NCBI RefSeq assembly: GCF_000698595.1
Contig: NZ_JFHC01000033.1
Coordinates: 24,835 to 88,834 of the forward strand
Direction: 5' to 3'
Length of the DNA: 64,000 bases
Origin: Caballeronia glathei
Lineage (GTDB): Bacteria; Pseudomonadota; Gammaproteobacteria; Burkholderiales; Burkholderiaceae
The notes beneath the pieces are model-generated. The model was given only the letters and a program-made list of their open reading frames with translations. It ran no database searches and was not told the DNA's origin. Positions 53,131-61,454 of the stretch are shown here, piece by piece. Positions within the stretch are counted from its first letter, which is position 1; each line of letters opens with the position of its first letter. A program made the translations under genes and the position numbers.

Positions 53131-54480
53131 TCAGCCATCGGGGCCGTCGTACTTCTGGAAAGCGTTCACCGATACTGCAAGCCCATGGCTCTCAGCACGG
53201 TTCGTCAGCACGAGCGACGCACGGTGCCGCTTCGCGACCCGCGATGCGATCGCCAGTCCGAGACCGCTGCCCGGCCCCTGGACATCCGCGCCACGATAGA
53301 AGCGGTCGCACACGCGGTCGATCTCGTCGGCGGCGATGCCCGGGCCGTCGTCGAGTACAGAGAGGCACACGCTGTCCCTCCGGCGGCTCAATGTCACGTC
53401 CACACGGCCACCCTCGGGCGAGTGGCGGATCGCATTGTCCAGCAGGTTGTTGAGCAGGACCGCCAGTGCAGACGGGTCGCCGAGGATCATATAGGCGTCG
53501 CCGGGCCCGGTCGCGTGCTCCAGTTCGAGCCCGAGATCGATCGACTTTGCCTCGGACAGCATCGAAAAATCGCCGACGCATACTTCTCCGAGACGGCGCA
53601 GGCTCATCGGCGCCATCGGGGTCTCACGCTGTGCGTCCTCGCGTGCCAGTGCGAGCAACTGATGCGCGAGGTGAATGATGCGATTGAGCCTGCCTTCGAG
53701 CCGCGCGAGCGTATCGTGGCTGCCGTGAAGCGAGCCGTCGCGCACGGCGGCCTGTATCTGCAGCTTCAAGGCGGCGAGCGGCGTGCGCAACTCGTGCGCA
53801 GCGTCGGCGACGAACGTGCGCTGTGCCTGCGTCGCGGCGTTCAGGCGAACCAGGAGGCCGTTGAGGGCGTCGACGAGCGGCCTGATCTCGGCCGGCACCG
53901 GCTGTTCGACATGCACGATGTCGAGCGATTCGGCGGACCGGCTCGCGAGCGCCCGCGACAGCCAGCCGATCGGCGCGAGTCCGCGCGCCACCACGAACCA
54001 CACGAGTGCAAGCGTCACGGGAAAGAGCAGCGCGAGCGGCCACAGCGTACGCAGCGCGAGCTGCAGTGCCAGTTCGTCACGAACGATGAACGGCTGTGCA
54101 ACCTGCACGAAACGATCGGGCTGCTCCACGCCGAACACGCGCCAGTGAAGGCCCTCGCGCTCGATCGAGCGAAACCCGTCCCCGGCGCGCGGCAGCGCAG
54201 GCTCCCTCAACGAGTGATAGATGAGCCTTCCGGTCTTGTCCCAGATGTCGATGACGATGCGGTCATCGGCGATGTCGTGGAAGTCGTGATCCTGATGTTC
54301 CACCGCGTTGGCGGCGGTAATGTTCATCGGCAGCGACAGGGCGACGGTGCGCAGTTCATAGTCGAAGAGTTCGCCTGCTTCCCGCCGCGCGGTGTGGAAA
54401 ATGCCGTAGGCAGCCACCACGCACGCCACAGCGAGCCCGAAGACCAGCCACGCAAGCAGCCAGCGCCGGATCGATGTCAT
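53131..54480 (-). CDS. Sensor histidine kinase (QseC/PmrB-like), system 2
   Basis: A 449-residue kinase: TM1 about 8-28, periplasmic region about 30-145, TM2 about 147-165, HAMP, HisKA H229 (DAAHELRTPLAALKL) and HATPase (NLLDNAIRHS, DDGPGIA, GSGLGLAI). The periplasmic part contains an acidic/His run, EHQDHDFHDIADD (61-73), suited to metal binding. The ATG overlaps the regulator stop. It partners the response regulator at 54477 and lies close to hpnI-hpnJ-hpnK. Confidence 0.93.
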   Translation of the reverse strand: MTSIRRWLLAWLVFGLAVACVVAAYGIFHTARREAGELFDYELRTVALSLPMNITAANAVEHQDHDFHDIADDRIVIDIWDKTGRLIYHSLREPALPRAGDGFRSIEREGLHWRVFGVEQPDRFVQVAQPFIVRDELALQLALRTLWPLALLFPVTLALVWFVVARGLAPIGWLSRALASRSAESLDIVHVEQPVPAEIRPLVDALNGLLVRLNAATQAQRTFVADAAHELRTPLAALKLQIQAAVRDGSLHGSHDTLARLEGRLNRIIHLAHQLLALAREDAQRETPMAPMSLRRLGEVCVGDFSMLSEAKSIDLGLELEHATGPGDAYMILGDPSALAVLLNNLLDNAIRHSPEGGRVDVTLSRRRDSVCLSVLDDGPGIAADEIDRVCDRFYRGADVQGPGSGLGLAIASRVAKRHRASLVLTNRAESHGLAVSVNAFQKYDGPDG

Positions 54481-55139
54481 CCGGTCCTCTTGAGCCGATA
54501 GCCGACTCCGCGAACGGTCACGATCTGCTCCGCGCCGATCTTGCGGCGCAGGCTATGCACATGAACCTCGATGGTGTTGCTGCCCACCTCCTCGCCCCAG
54601 CCATACAACTTCTCCTCCAGTTCGGCGCGCCGGAACACACGCGCAGGTTCCTCGATCAGCGCCTGCAGCAGCGCAAATTCCCGCGGCACCAGATTCAGCG
54701 TGACGCCACCTTTGGTTGCCTCATGCGCCGCAGGGTCCAGCGCCAGGTCTGAGTGCGTATACACGGGATGCTTCTGCCCGGTCCGGCGCCTGAGCAGCGC
54801 GCGCACGCGTGCGGCGAGTTCGTCGAGGTCGAATGGTTTCAACAGGTAGTCGTCCGCGCCGGCGTCGAGGCCGCGCACGCGGTCGTCGATCGCGTCTCGC
54901 GCGGTCAGGATCATCACGGGCGCAGAGCCGCCAGCGCGCCGATACGTGTCGAGCACCTCGATGCCATCTCGTCTTGGCAGACCCAGATCCAGCAGCACCA
55001 GATCATAGACGCCATTGCTCAACGAGAGATCGGCGGCGCGGCCGTCCTCTGCCCAGTCGACGGCATAGCCCGCTCGCCGCAGCGATTCGAGCACAGTCTC
55101 GGCGATCATGCTGTCGTCCTCCACGAGTAGCAGCCGCAT
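54477..55139 (-). CDS. OmpR-family response regulator (QseB/PmrA-like), system 2
   Basis: A 220-residue regulator: acidic pocket E7-D8-D9, D51 in LVLLDLGLPRRDG, Lys in YLLKPFDLDEL; DNA-binding winged helix with NLVPREFALLQALIEEPARVFRRAELEEKLYGW and SNTIEVHVHSLRRKIG. GGAG precedes the ATG at 55139. Three CTTAAG hexamers with an 11-bp period lie at 55192-55219, just upstream, so it probably controls its own transcription and the divergent genes that share the motif. Confidence 0.93.
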   Translation of the reverse strand: MRLLLVEDDSMIAETVLESLRRAGYAVDWAEDGRAADLSLSNGVYDLVLLDLGLPRRDGIEVLDTYRRAGGSAPVMILTARDAIDDRVRGLDAGADDYLLKPFDLDELAARVRALLRRRTGQKHPVYTHSDLALDPAAHEATKGGVTLNLVPREFALLQALIEEPARVFRRAELEEKLYGWGEEVGSNTIEVHVHSLRRKIGAEQIVTVRGVGYRLKRTG

Positions 55140-55191
55140 ACGGTTCTCCGTCGTTTCGAATTGTCCCTGCACTCATTGTCCGGCGTGGACG

Positions 55192-55219
55192 CTTAAGACT
55201 CACTTAAGCGTTCCTTAAG
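55192..55219. promoter_or_regulatory. Triple CTTAAG direct repeat, PmrA/BasR-type box
   Basis: CTTAAG-N5-CTTAAG-N5-CTTAAG (55192, 55203, 55214), perfect hexamers exactly one helical turn apart, ending 52 bases before the regulator start at 55139. OmpR-family PmrA/BasR and QseB bind such 11-bp-phased repeats. Confidence 0.7.
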
Positions 55220-55524
55220 CTCGCGATGCATGGACTGAGTCGCTCCTTACAGACGTGCAAGCTTGCGCGCCGCCGCTTCAGTGCCCAAAGTGCCTGGCTT
55301 GCCCGCTTTCGCTCTCGCAGACTCGGCGTGTGCTTTGAAGCGCGTGCGCCGCGGGAATCATCGCAGAAAGTACGACGATCGCGGATGCAGAGGTCTTCAC
55401 GATACGTCCTCCGTAAAAAGGATGTGCAGCGAATGTGCGCCCTTCCGGGGCTTAAGGCTCTCATAAGGAACGGCGCCGCACTATCGTGACTCGCGCATGC
55501 GGCCATGCGGTCCAGGAGAAAGTC
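55220..55524. other. Divergent intergenic region with second box
   Basis: About 305 bases with no gene. It holds CTTAAG-N5-CATAAG at 55451-55467, followed after 14 bases by TATCGT (possible -10), and a ribosome site AGGAGA before the ATG at 55525. The promoters of regulator 2 and of the small membrane protein diverge from this region. Confidence 0.5.
55451..55467 (+). promoter_or_regulatory. PmrA/QseB-type box before the small membrane protein gene
   Basis: CTTAAG-N5-CATAAG with a -10-like TATCGT 14 bases further, the same spacing as in the COG4705 copy 1 promoter. 57 bases separate it from the ATG at 55525. Confidence 0.55.
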
Positions 55525-55899
55525 ATGCAGATACCGACCCTCGTTTCAATGCGCGCGAACTTCGTGCTGTTCGGCATCTGCGTGGCGCTGTCGGATGCGG
55601 CATCACTCATCGCCACCGCACTTGTCGGCAAGCCCCAGTTGGTGGGAGCGCCCGTCGTGCGGGCTGCCACGCTCGCCGCGGCTGTCGCCATTGCGATGAT
55701 CGTGAGATGGTTGGCCAGGCGCGCCTTCGAGGCCGCCGATTCGGCGAGGCATCTCGCGTCGGCCACAAGGGTACCCGGCTTGCCTGTGATAGCCGAAGGA
55801 TGTTCTCGTGACTGGCTCGTGCAGTTGCATCTCGAACTTCACGCCACGCGCGCGCAGCGCGGCACCTCCCAATCCTCGGGCGCGCGGGACGTGCCTTAG
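55525..55899 (+). CDS. Small membrane protein of unknown function
   Basis: A 124-residue protein. Two membrane helices at about 10-32 (ANFVLFGICVALSDAASLIATAL) and 40-60 (APVVRAATLAAAVAIAMIVRWLA), with a hydrophilic C-terminus. AGGAGA lies upstream of the ATG. I do not recognise a family. It is divergent from regulator 2 behind a CTTAAG-type box and ends before a good terminator, so it is a stand-alone member of the proposed regulon. Confidence 0.65.
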   Translation: MQIPTLVSMRANFVLFGICVALSDAASLIATALVGKPQLVGAPVVRAATLAAAVAIAMIVRWLARRAFEAADSARHLASATRVPGLPVIAEGCSRDWLVQLHLELHATRAQRGTSQSSGARDVP

Positions 55900-55959
55900 A
55901 ACACAGCCACCCGGATCCACGTGGACGGACGCGACCTCGGAAATCATGTCCGTCCTTTG

Positions 55960-55985
55960 GCCCGGCATGATGCCGGGCTTTTTTT
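55960..55985 (+). terminator. Rho-independent terminator after the small membrane protein gene
   Basis: Perfect stem GCCCGGCA - TGA - TGCCGGGC followed by seven T residues, 60 bases after the stop at 55899. Everything downstream therefore needs its own promoter. Confidence 0.92.
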
Positions 55986-56021
55986 CATCCACGGATCGAT
56001 TCGCGTGAGAGTGCCGGGATG

Positions 56022-56038
56022 TCTAAGCCCGCGCTAAG
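56022..56038 (+). promoter_or_regulatory. PmrA/QseB-type box before COG4705 copy 2
   Basis: TCTAAG-N5-GCTAAG, 11-bp period, 99 bases before the start at 56138 and just after the terminator at 55985, where a new promoter is needed. TAGTGA lies 12 bases further on as a weak -10. Confidence 0.5.
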
Positions 56039-56137
56039 TCCCTGCAGACATAGTGAATCTCAGCACGAGCCCATGAACCACCACGTCGAGGACGACTGGA
56101 TGCATGGCATTCGTCTGACCAGCCAGGGAGACGGAAA

Positions 56138-56917
56138 TTGATCAAGCCTTCACGCAGCCTTACGGTGCACACCCTCAACAAGGTGCCAGAAGTCACACTG
56201 GCCTTCTGGGCCATCAAGATCATGTCGACGACAGTCGGCGAGACCGGAGCGGACTATCTCGCGGTGAATGCGGGCCTCGGCGCCGCATTCACGGACGCAC
56301 TCGTGGGGACGCTGCTCGCCGCCGCGCTGTTCGGCCAGTTGCGGGCCCGACGATATTTGCCGTGGATCTACTGGCTGACGGTGGTGCTCGTGAGCGTCGT
56401 CGGCACGCAAATCACCGATGCGCTCACCGACGGCCTCGGCGTCAGCCTCTACGCGAGCACGGCATGCTTCGGTTTCGCTCTGATCGTCATCTTCTTCATC
56501 TGGTTCCGAACCGAACATACGCTGTCCATTCGCGCCATCGACACACGGCGCCGCGAACTCTTCTACTGGGCCGCGATCCTCGTCACCTTTGCCCTCGGCA
56601 CCGCCGCCGGAGACCTCGCGACAGAAGCGCTGGGGCTCGGGTTCCAGCTCGGTGTCATCGTGTTCGGCGCGCTGATCGCCGTGACGGCGGTTGCGGCAGC
56701 GCTCGGCGCAAATCGCGTCCTGACCTTCTGGATCGCTTACATCCTTACGCGGCCTCTGGGCGCCTCGCTTGGCGACCTTCTCTCGCAGGCGCGCCCGTAT
56801 GGCGGCCTTGGACTGGGAAACGTCATCACGAGCGCCGTGTTTCTCGCAATCATCGTCACGCTCGTCGCCATCGTGAGTGTCGCGCAGGCGCGCGTGGACG
56901 GATCACGCACTGCCTGA
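56138..56917 (+). CDS. COG4705-type multi-pass membrane protein (copy 2)
   Basis: A 259-residue, about eight-helix protein with the same fourfold internal motif as the copy at 12348: KVPEVTLAFWAIKIMSTTVGETGAD, YWLTVVLVSVVGTQITDAL, YWAAILVTFALGTAAGDLATE and WIAYILTRPLGASLGDL. TTG start after GGGAG. The family is of unknown function. The position of this copy next to the two-component system and hpn genes, with a CTTAAG-like box, suggests an envelope-stress role. A small exported protein follows 28 bases later (intergene 56918-56957 has a GGAGG site). Confidence 0.87.
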   Translation: MIKPSRSLTVHTLNKVPEVTLAFWAIKIMSTTVGETGADYLAVNAGLGAAFTDALVGTLLAAALFGQLRARRYLPWIYWLTVVLVSVVGTQITDALTDGLGVSLYASTACFGFALIVIFFIWFRTEHTLSIRAIDTRRRELFYWAAILVTFALGTAAGDLATEALGLGFQLGVIVFGALIAVTAVAAALGANRVLTFWIAYILTRPLGASLGDLLSQARPYGGLGLGNVITSAVFLAIIVTLVAIVSVAQARVDGSRTA

Positions 56918-56957
56918 ACGTTCGGCTTATTACCCACTCACGTAGATGGAGGAAACA

Positions 56958-57368
56958 ATGAACGTAGCCAAGCTGTTCCCCGCCCTGCTGATGGCCGCTG
57001 CCGGCGTCATGGCCGCCGGCGCCTCACGCGATGCGCCGACGGTCTATCTGATCTCATCCGCGCACGCCGCGAGCACAACGAAACTCGGCGATCTGTCGGC
57101 GTTTCGGAAGATCGTCGTTGATACCACCACGCTCGTGAACGCCGGCAATCTTGCAGGCGCCAAAGCCCGCATCAAGGATCTCGAGACCTCCTGGGACGAA
57201 GCGGAGCCGGCGTTGAAGCCACGCTCGGCTGCGGACTGGCACTCGGTTGACAAGGCGATCGACCGTGCGCTCGATGCATTGCGTGCAAGCACGCCCAATC
57301 CGGCTGCGTGCAAGCAGGCACTGGCCGACGTGCTGACCTCGATCGATCACGCAAGCGGGCAAGCCTGA
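56958..57368 (+). CDS. Small exported helical protein of unknown function
   Basis: A 136-residue protein with a signal-peptide-like N-terminus (NVAKLFPALLMAAAGVMAAGAS, possible cleavage near SSAHAAS at 36-42) and a helical mature part, KLGDLSAFRKIVVDTTTLVNAGNLAGAKARIKDLETSWDEAEPAL...AVDKAIDRALDAL-like, with one Cys. GGAGG precedes the ATG. I do not recognise the family, though the all-helical shape resembles periplasmic ligand or stress proteins. Downstream of COG4705 copy 2, probably cotranscribed. Confidence 0.65.
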   Translation: MNVAKLFPALLMAAAGVMAAGASRDAPTVYLISSAHAASTTKLGDLSAFRKIVVDTTTLVNAGNLAGAKARIKDLETSWDEAEPALKPRSAADWHSVDKAIDRALDALRASTPNPAACKQALADVLTSIDHASGQA

Positions 57369-57641
57369 ACGTCTCGATTCCGGCTCAAAGGATGTTGAGT
57401 GAGTGCAATTCGATCGCGTGAAGCGCGAAGCCGTATGCCGCCCGTGCAATCACCGGTGCGTGCACGCTTAAGCATTCCTTAAGCATCGACAAGGCAGCCT
57501 CTTGAATCTCGCAGCGCGGCCTGTACAAGGCCGCGGCTCATACAGACGAAGGACCTGCCAGGAGGCCCGCGTGACCGACAGCAATCCGACAGTAACGCTC
57601 ACCATCGACTGCACGCACGCCGTGACATGGAGGCGCGGATA
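57369..57641. other. Intergenic region with hpnI-2 promoter
   Basis: 273 bases without a gene. It contains CTTAAG-N5-CTTAAG at 57467-57483. Confidence 0.45.
57467..57483 (+). promoter_or_regulatory. PmrA/QseB-type box before hpnI (copy 2)
   Basis: CTTAAG-N5-CTTAAG, perfect, 158 bases before the hpnI start at 57642. It repeats the hexamer and phase of the box at 55192. No good -10 was found at the spacing seen elsewhere. Confidence 0.6.
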
Positions 57642-58883
57642 ATGGCGCCGGTGCTTCCCTTCACGGAGTGGGTGTTCATCGGGCTTTGCTGTCTTGCGAC
57701 ATGCTATGCGGCCGTTGCCGCGCTCGTGCGCTCGGGATCGCGCGACGCGGCGGATGCACTTGAAACAGGCCATCGACAGGCGGCATCGCACCCTTCGCCT
57801 GTGAGCGTGCTCAAGCCGCTCTGCGGCGCGGAGCCGCGTCTGTTCGAGAATCTCCAGACCTTCTGCACACAGACACATCCCGCGTTTCAGCTGCTGTTCG
57901 GCGTGTCGTCGGCAAGCGATCCGGCAGTCGCGGTGGTCAAAAAACTTCGGGATGCGTATCCTCATCTCGACATCGGGATTGTGATCGACAGCACCGCGCA
58001 CGGCAGCAATCTCAAGGTCGGCAACCTCATCAATCTGGCCGCTCGCGCGCGGCACGACCACCTCGTGCTGGCCGACAGCGACATCGCGGTTGACCCCGAC
58101 TATCTGACCCGCGTCACGGCACCCCTCTTCGACCGCAACGTGGGTCTCGTGACGTGCCTCTACCGTGCGCGGAGTATCGGCGACTTCTGGACGCGAATGG
58201 GCGCGCTCTTCATCGACGAATGGTTCGTGCCCTCGGTGCATGTCGCGCACGCCGCGGGTTCGCGGCGCTTCGGCTTTGGCGCGACCCTCGCGCTGCGGCG
58301 TGACACGCTCGCTGCAAGCGGGGGGCTGGAGGCGCTGCGCGACAGCCTCGCGGACGACTACTGGCTCGCCGAACATGTGCGTGCCCTCGGCCTTGCTACG
58401 GTGCTGTCCGACGTCGTCGTCACGACCGATGTCGTCGAGCGCGACTTCGCCTCGCTGTGGCGCCGCGAAACACGCTGGCTGCGCACGATTCGATCGGTGA
58501 ACCCGCTCGGCTTCGCGTTCCTGTTCATCACGTTCACGTCACCATGGCTCATCGCGAGTGCGTTGCTCGGCGTCGGCATCGACGCAAGCGGTGGAAACAT
58601 CGCTCATTCGAATGCCGACACGCTCGTCGATCTGAGCACGTCGCTCGGACTGAGCGCGCGCATCCTGCTGCACTGGCGCACTGCGCGCAACTGGCGCCGA
58701 TTCTGGCGCGACCTGCCGCTCGTGCCCTTGCGCGACGCTCTGCTCTCGCTGCAATGGCTCGCATCCGCATTCGGCACGCACGTGTCGTGGCGTGGCGCAC
58801 GCATTCCGGTCCGCGGCTCCGGGATTGTCACCGGACGAAGCCTGAGCGATGTGCCCGACACGTCCGACTTGTCGGACAGTTGA
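57642..58883 (+). CDS. hpnI: Hopanoid glycosyltransferase HpnI (copy 2)
   Basis: A 413-residue GT2 protein: N-terminal helix (EWVFIGLCCLATCYAAVAALV), PVSVLKPLCGAEPRLFENLQTF, LVLADSDIAVDPDYL (DSD), SLADDYWLAEHV (acid), RWLRTIRSVNPLG, then C-terminal helices. It adds an N-acetylhexosamine to a hopanoid polyol. The ATG at 57642 follows GGAGG; an ATG at 57627 is in frame. Sequence is much less similar to copy 1 than the neighbouring hpnJ genes are to each other, so acceptor or donor specificity may differ. First gene of hpnI-hpnJ-hpnK. Confidence 0.88.
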   Translation: MAPVLPFTEWVFIGLCCLATCYAAVAALVRSGSRDAADALETGHRQAASHPSPVSVLKPLCGAEPRLFENLQTFCTQTHPAFQLLFGVSSASDPAVAVVKKLRDAYPHLDIGIVIDSTAHGSNLKVGNLINLAARARHDHLVLADSDIAVDPDYLTRVTAPLFDRNVGLVTCLYRARSIGDFWTRMGALFIDEWFVPSVHVAHAAGSRRFGFGATLALRRDTLAASGGLEALRDSLADDYWLAEHVRALGLATVLSDVVVTTDVVERDFASLWRRETRWLRTIRSVNPLGFAFLFITFTSPWLIASALLGVGIDASGGNIAHSNADTLVDLSTSLGLSARILLHWRTARNWRRFWRDLPLVPLRDALLSLQWLASAFGTHVSWRGARIPVRGSGIVTGRSLSDVPDTSDLSDS

Positions 58884-58914
58884 TGAATCAGTTCAACATG
58901 GAGAGGCGTTCAAC

Positions 58915-60336
58915 ATGAAGACGCTATTTCTGCAGGTCCCGTCGTTCGACGGCTTCGACGGCGGTGCCGGTTCACGCTATCAGGCGAAGCGCGAAATACG
59001 TTCGTTCTGGTATCCGACGTGGCTCGCGCAACCCGCCGCGCTCGTGCCGGGAAGCCGCGTGCTCGACGCGCCCGCCGACGGACTCACCGCCGACGAGACA
59101 CTCGACATCGCGGCGCAATACGAACTCGTCGTGATCCACACGAGCACGCCGTCGTTTCCGGCCGACGCGTATTTTGCCGAGCGGCTGAAAGCGCTCAACC
59201 CGTCCGTGCTGGTCGGCATGGTGGGCGCGAAGGTGGCGACCGACCCGCACAATTCGCTCGAGGCGAGCACGGCGCTCCACTTCGTATGCCGCGAGGAGTT
59301 CGATTTCACCTGCAAGGAGATCGCCGAAGGCCGAGCGTTCGCGGATATCCGCGGGCTCAGCTATCGGGCGCCGGGCGGCTCGATCGAGCACAACCAGGCA
59401 CGCGCCGTCCTCGAGGACATGGATGTGCTGCCCTTCGTCGCGCCGGTGTACAAGCGCGACCTGAACATCGAGAACTATTTCATCGGCTACCTGAAACATC
59501 CCTACGTGTCGATCTACACAGGTCGCGGTTGCCGCTCGCGCTGCACGTTCTGCCTGTGGCCGCAGACGGTCGGCGGTCATCGCTATCGCGTTCGCTCGGT
59601 GGCGAACGTGCTCGCGGAAGTCAAATGGATTCGCGACAACATGCCCGAAGTCAAGGAGATCATGTTCGACGACGATACCTTCACCGACTTCCGGCCGCGC
59701 GTGGAGGAGATTGCGCGCGGCATGGGCGAACTCGGCGTGACGTGGTCGTGCAATGCCAAGGCCAACGTGCCCTACTCCACGCTCAGGATCATGAAGGAGA
59801 ACGGGCTGAGGCTCCTGCTGGTCGGCTACGAATCGGGCGACGACCAGATTCTCCTCAACATCAGGAAGGGGCTTCGCACGGACATTGCGCGGCGCTTCAG
59901 CGACGACTGCCGCAAGCTCAGCATCAGGATTCACGGCACCTTCATTCTTGGACTTCCCGGCGAGACGCGCGAGACGATGGAGAACACGATCCGCTACGCG
60001 AAGGAAATCAACCCACATACCATTCAGGTTTCGCTCGCGGCACCCTATCCCGGCACGACGCTTTATCGTCAGGCAGTGGACAACGGATGGCTCGAAGAGA
60101 ACAAGGTGATCAACCTCGTGAGCGCGCAGGGCGTGCAACTCGCGGCGATCGGCTATCCGCATCTCTCGCGCGAGGAAATCCATCAAGGGCTCGAAACGTT
60201 CTACAAGCGATTCTATTTCAGGCCCTCGAAGATCTGGGACATCGTGCGCGAAATGCTCGTGAGCTGGGAGATGACCAGGCGCCGCCTGCGCGAAGGCGTC
60301 GAGTTCTTTCGCTTTTTGCACACGCGCGAGCTCTAA
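58915..60336 (+). CDS. hpnJ: Hopanoid radical SAM protein HpnJ (copy 2)
   Basis: A 473-residue protein of the same length and very high similarity to copy 1, with C206-x3-C210-x2-C213 (GRGCRSRCTFCLWPQ), VGAKVATDPHNSL and FDDDTFT. It should convert a glycosylated hopanoid head group to the cyclitol ether. GGAGAGG precedes the ATG. It lies between hpnI and hpnK. The strong hpnJ identity against weak hpnI similarity suggests gene conversion or separate origins of the module parts. Confidence 0.92.
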   Translation: MKTLFLQVPSFDGFDGGAGSRYQAKREIRSFWYPTWLAQPAALVPGSRVLDAPADGLTADETLDIAAQYELVVIHTSTPSFPADAYFAERLKALNPSVLVGMVGAKVATDPHNSLEASTALHFVCREEFDFTCKEIAEGRAFADIRGLSYRAPGGSIEHNQARAVLEDMDVLPFVAPVYKRDLNIENYFIGYLKHPYVSIYTGRGCRSRCTFCLWPQTVGGHRYRVRSVANVLAEVKWIRDNMPEVKEIMFDDDTFTDFRPRVEEIARGMGELGVTWSCNAKANVPYSTLRIMKENGLRLLLVGYESGDDQILLNIRKGLRTDIARRFSDDCRKLSIRIHGTFILGLPGETRETMENTIRYAKEINPHTIQVSLAAPYPGTTLYRQAVDNGWLEENKVINLVSAQGVQLAAIGYPHLSREEIHQGLETFYKRFYFRPSKIWDIVREMLVSWEMTRRRLREGVEFFRFLHTREL

Positions 60337-60338
60337 GC

Positions 60339-61454
60339 ATGCTTGGAATCATCGTCAATGCCGACGATTTCGGCCTGCACGAGCGAGTGAATGACGCTGT
60401 CGCGCTCGCATACCGGCACGGCGTGCTCACGTCCGCGAGCCTGATGGTCGGCGCGCCGGCGGCGCCGGGCGCGATTGCCTATGCGCGGCAACTGCCGGGG
60501 CTGCGTGTCGGCCTGCACATCGTGCTCGCGGACGGATACGCGACGCTCTGCCCTGCGTCGATTCCGGATCTGGTTGACCGGCAAGGCCGTTTCAACGACG
60601 CGATGGCCCGCGACGGTGTGCGCTTCTTCTGCCTGCCGCATGTGCGCGCGCAACTCGCCGCCGAGATTCGCGCCCAGTTCGAGGCATTCGCGGCAACCGG
60701 TCTCGTCCTCGACCATGTGAACACGCACAAGCATTTTCATCTGCATCCGACGGTGCTCGCGTTGATCCTGAAGATCGGCCGGGACTTCCGCCTGCGCGCG
60801 GTGCGCCTGCCCCGCGAACTGCATGGTTCGATATTGCTGCGCCCCTGGATCGCGCTTGCGCATGCGAAGCTCAGGCGTGCCGGCATCGATCACAATGACC
60901 ACGTCGCCGGGCTCGTGCAGACGGGCCGGATGAATGAAGCGGCGTTCCTGAGCGTGCTCGCCCGTCGGCCTCCTGGTGTGCTGGAAATCTACTGTCACCC
61001 GGCGAATGCAGGCGCGCACGCGCTCACTCCATCGATGCGCGGATATCGCCACGCCGACGAACTCGCGGCCCTGCGCTCGCCGGCGGTCGCCGCCGCGATT
61101 GAAGCGAGCGGTGCGATGCATGGGGGCTTCGCGGATGTCTTCGGTCACGAGCAATATCGTGAAGTGAGGGTCCGGGCGCAAATCGCGCGCTCCGTTGGCT
61201 GTCATTCATTCGACAGACTTGCTGATCGCCGGAACATTGAACGCAAAGGTGGCGCCCCAACGGGCATTGTTTGTAGCCCACACGGTTCCTCCATGAGCCT
61301 CGATAATCGAACGGCAGATCGACAGGCCCACCCCCATACCCTCAGTCTTCGTGGTGAAAAACCGCTCGAACAGCCTGTCAGCGTTTTGCGCATCGATTCC
61401 CGTTCCCGAATCCCGCACCGCGACGATCAGATCATTTGCGATGCCGCGGCGTGA
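60339..61454 (+). CDS. hpnK: Hopanoid deacetylase HpnK (YdjC family) with run-on C-terminus
   Basis: A 371-residue protein. Residues 1-270 are a complete YdjC/ChbG-like polysaccharide deacetylase: NADDFG (7-12), GLHIVLADG (58-66), DHVNTHKHFHLHP (125-137) and LEIYCHPANAG (215-225) give the metal site. HpnK removes the N-acetyl group from the sugar installed by HpnI. Family members are about 270-300 residues; from residue 290 the frame reads the antisense strand of the kinase gene at 61206-62675, so about 82 residues are non-homologous. The true stop seems to have been lost where that gene abuts. Confidence 0.85.
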   Translation: MLGIIVNADDFGLHERVNDAVALAYRHGVLTSASLMVGAPAAPGAIAYARQLPGLRVGLHIVLADGYATLCPASIPDLVDRQGRFNDAMARDGVRFFCLPHVRAQLAAEIRAQFEAFAATGLVLDHVNTHKHFHLHPTVLALILKIGRDFRLRAVRLPRELHGSILLRPWIALAHAKLRRAGIDHNDHVAGLVQTGRMNEAAFLSVLARRPPGVLEIYCHPANAGAHALTPSMRGYRHADELAALRSPAVAAAIEASGAMHGGFADVFGHEQYREVRVRAQIARSVGCHSFDRLADRRNIERKGGAPTGIVCSPHGSSMSLDNRTADRQAHPHTLSLRGEKPLEQPVSVLRIDSRSRIPHRDDQIICDAAA

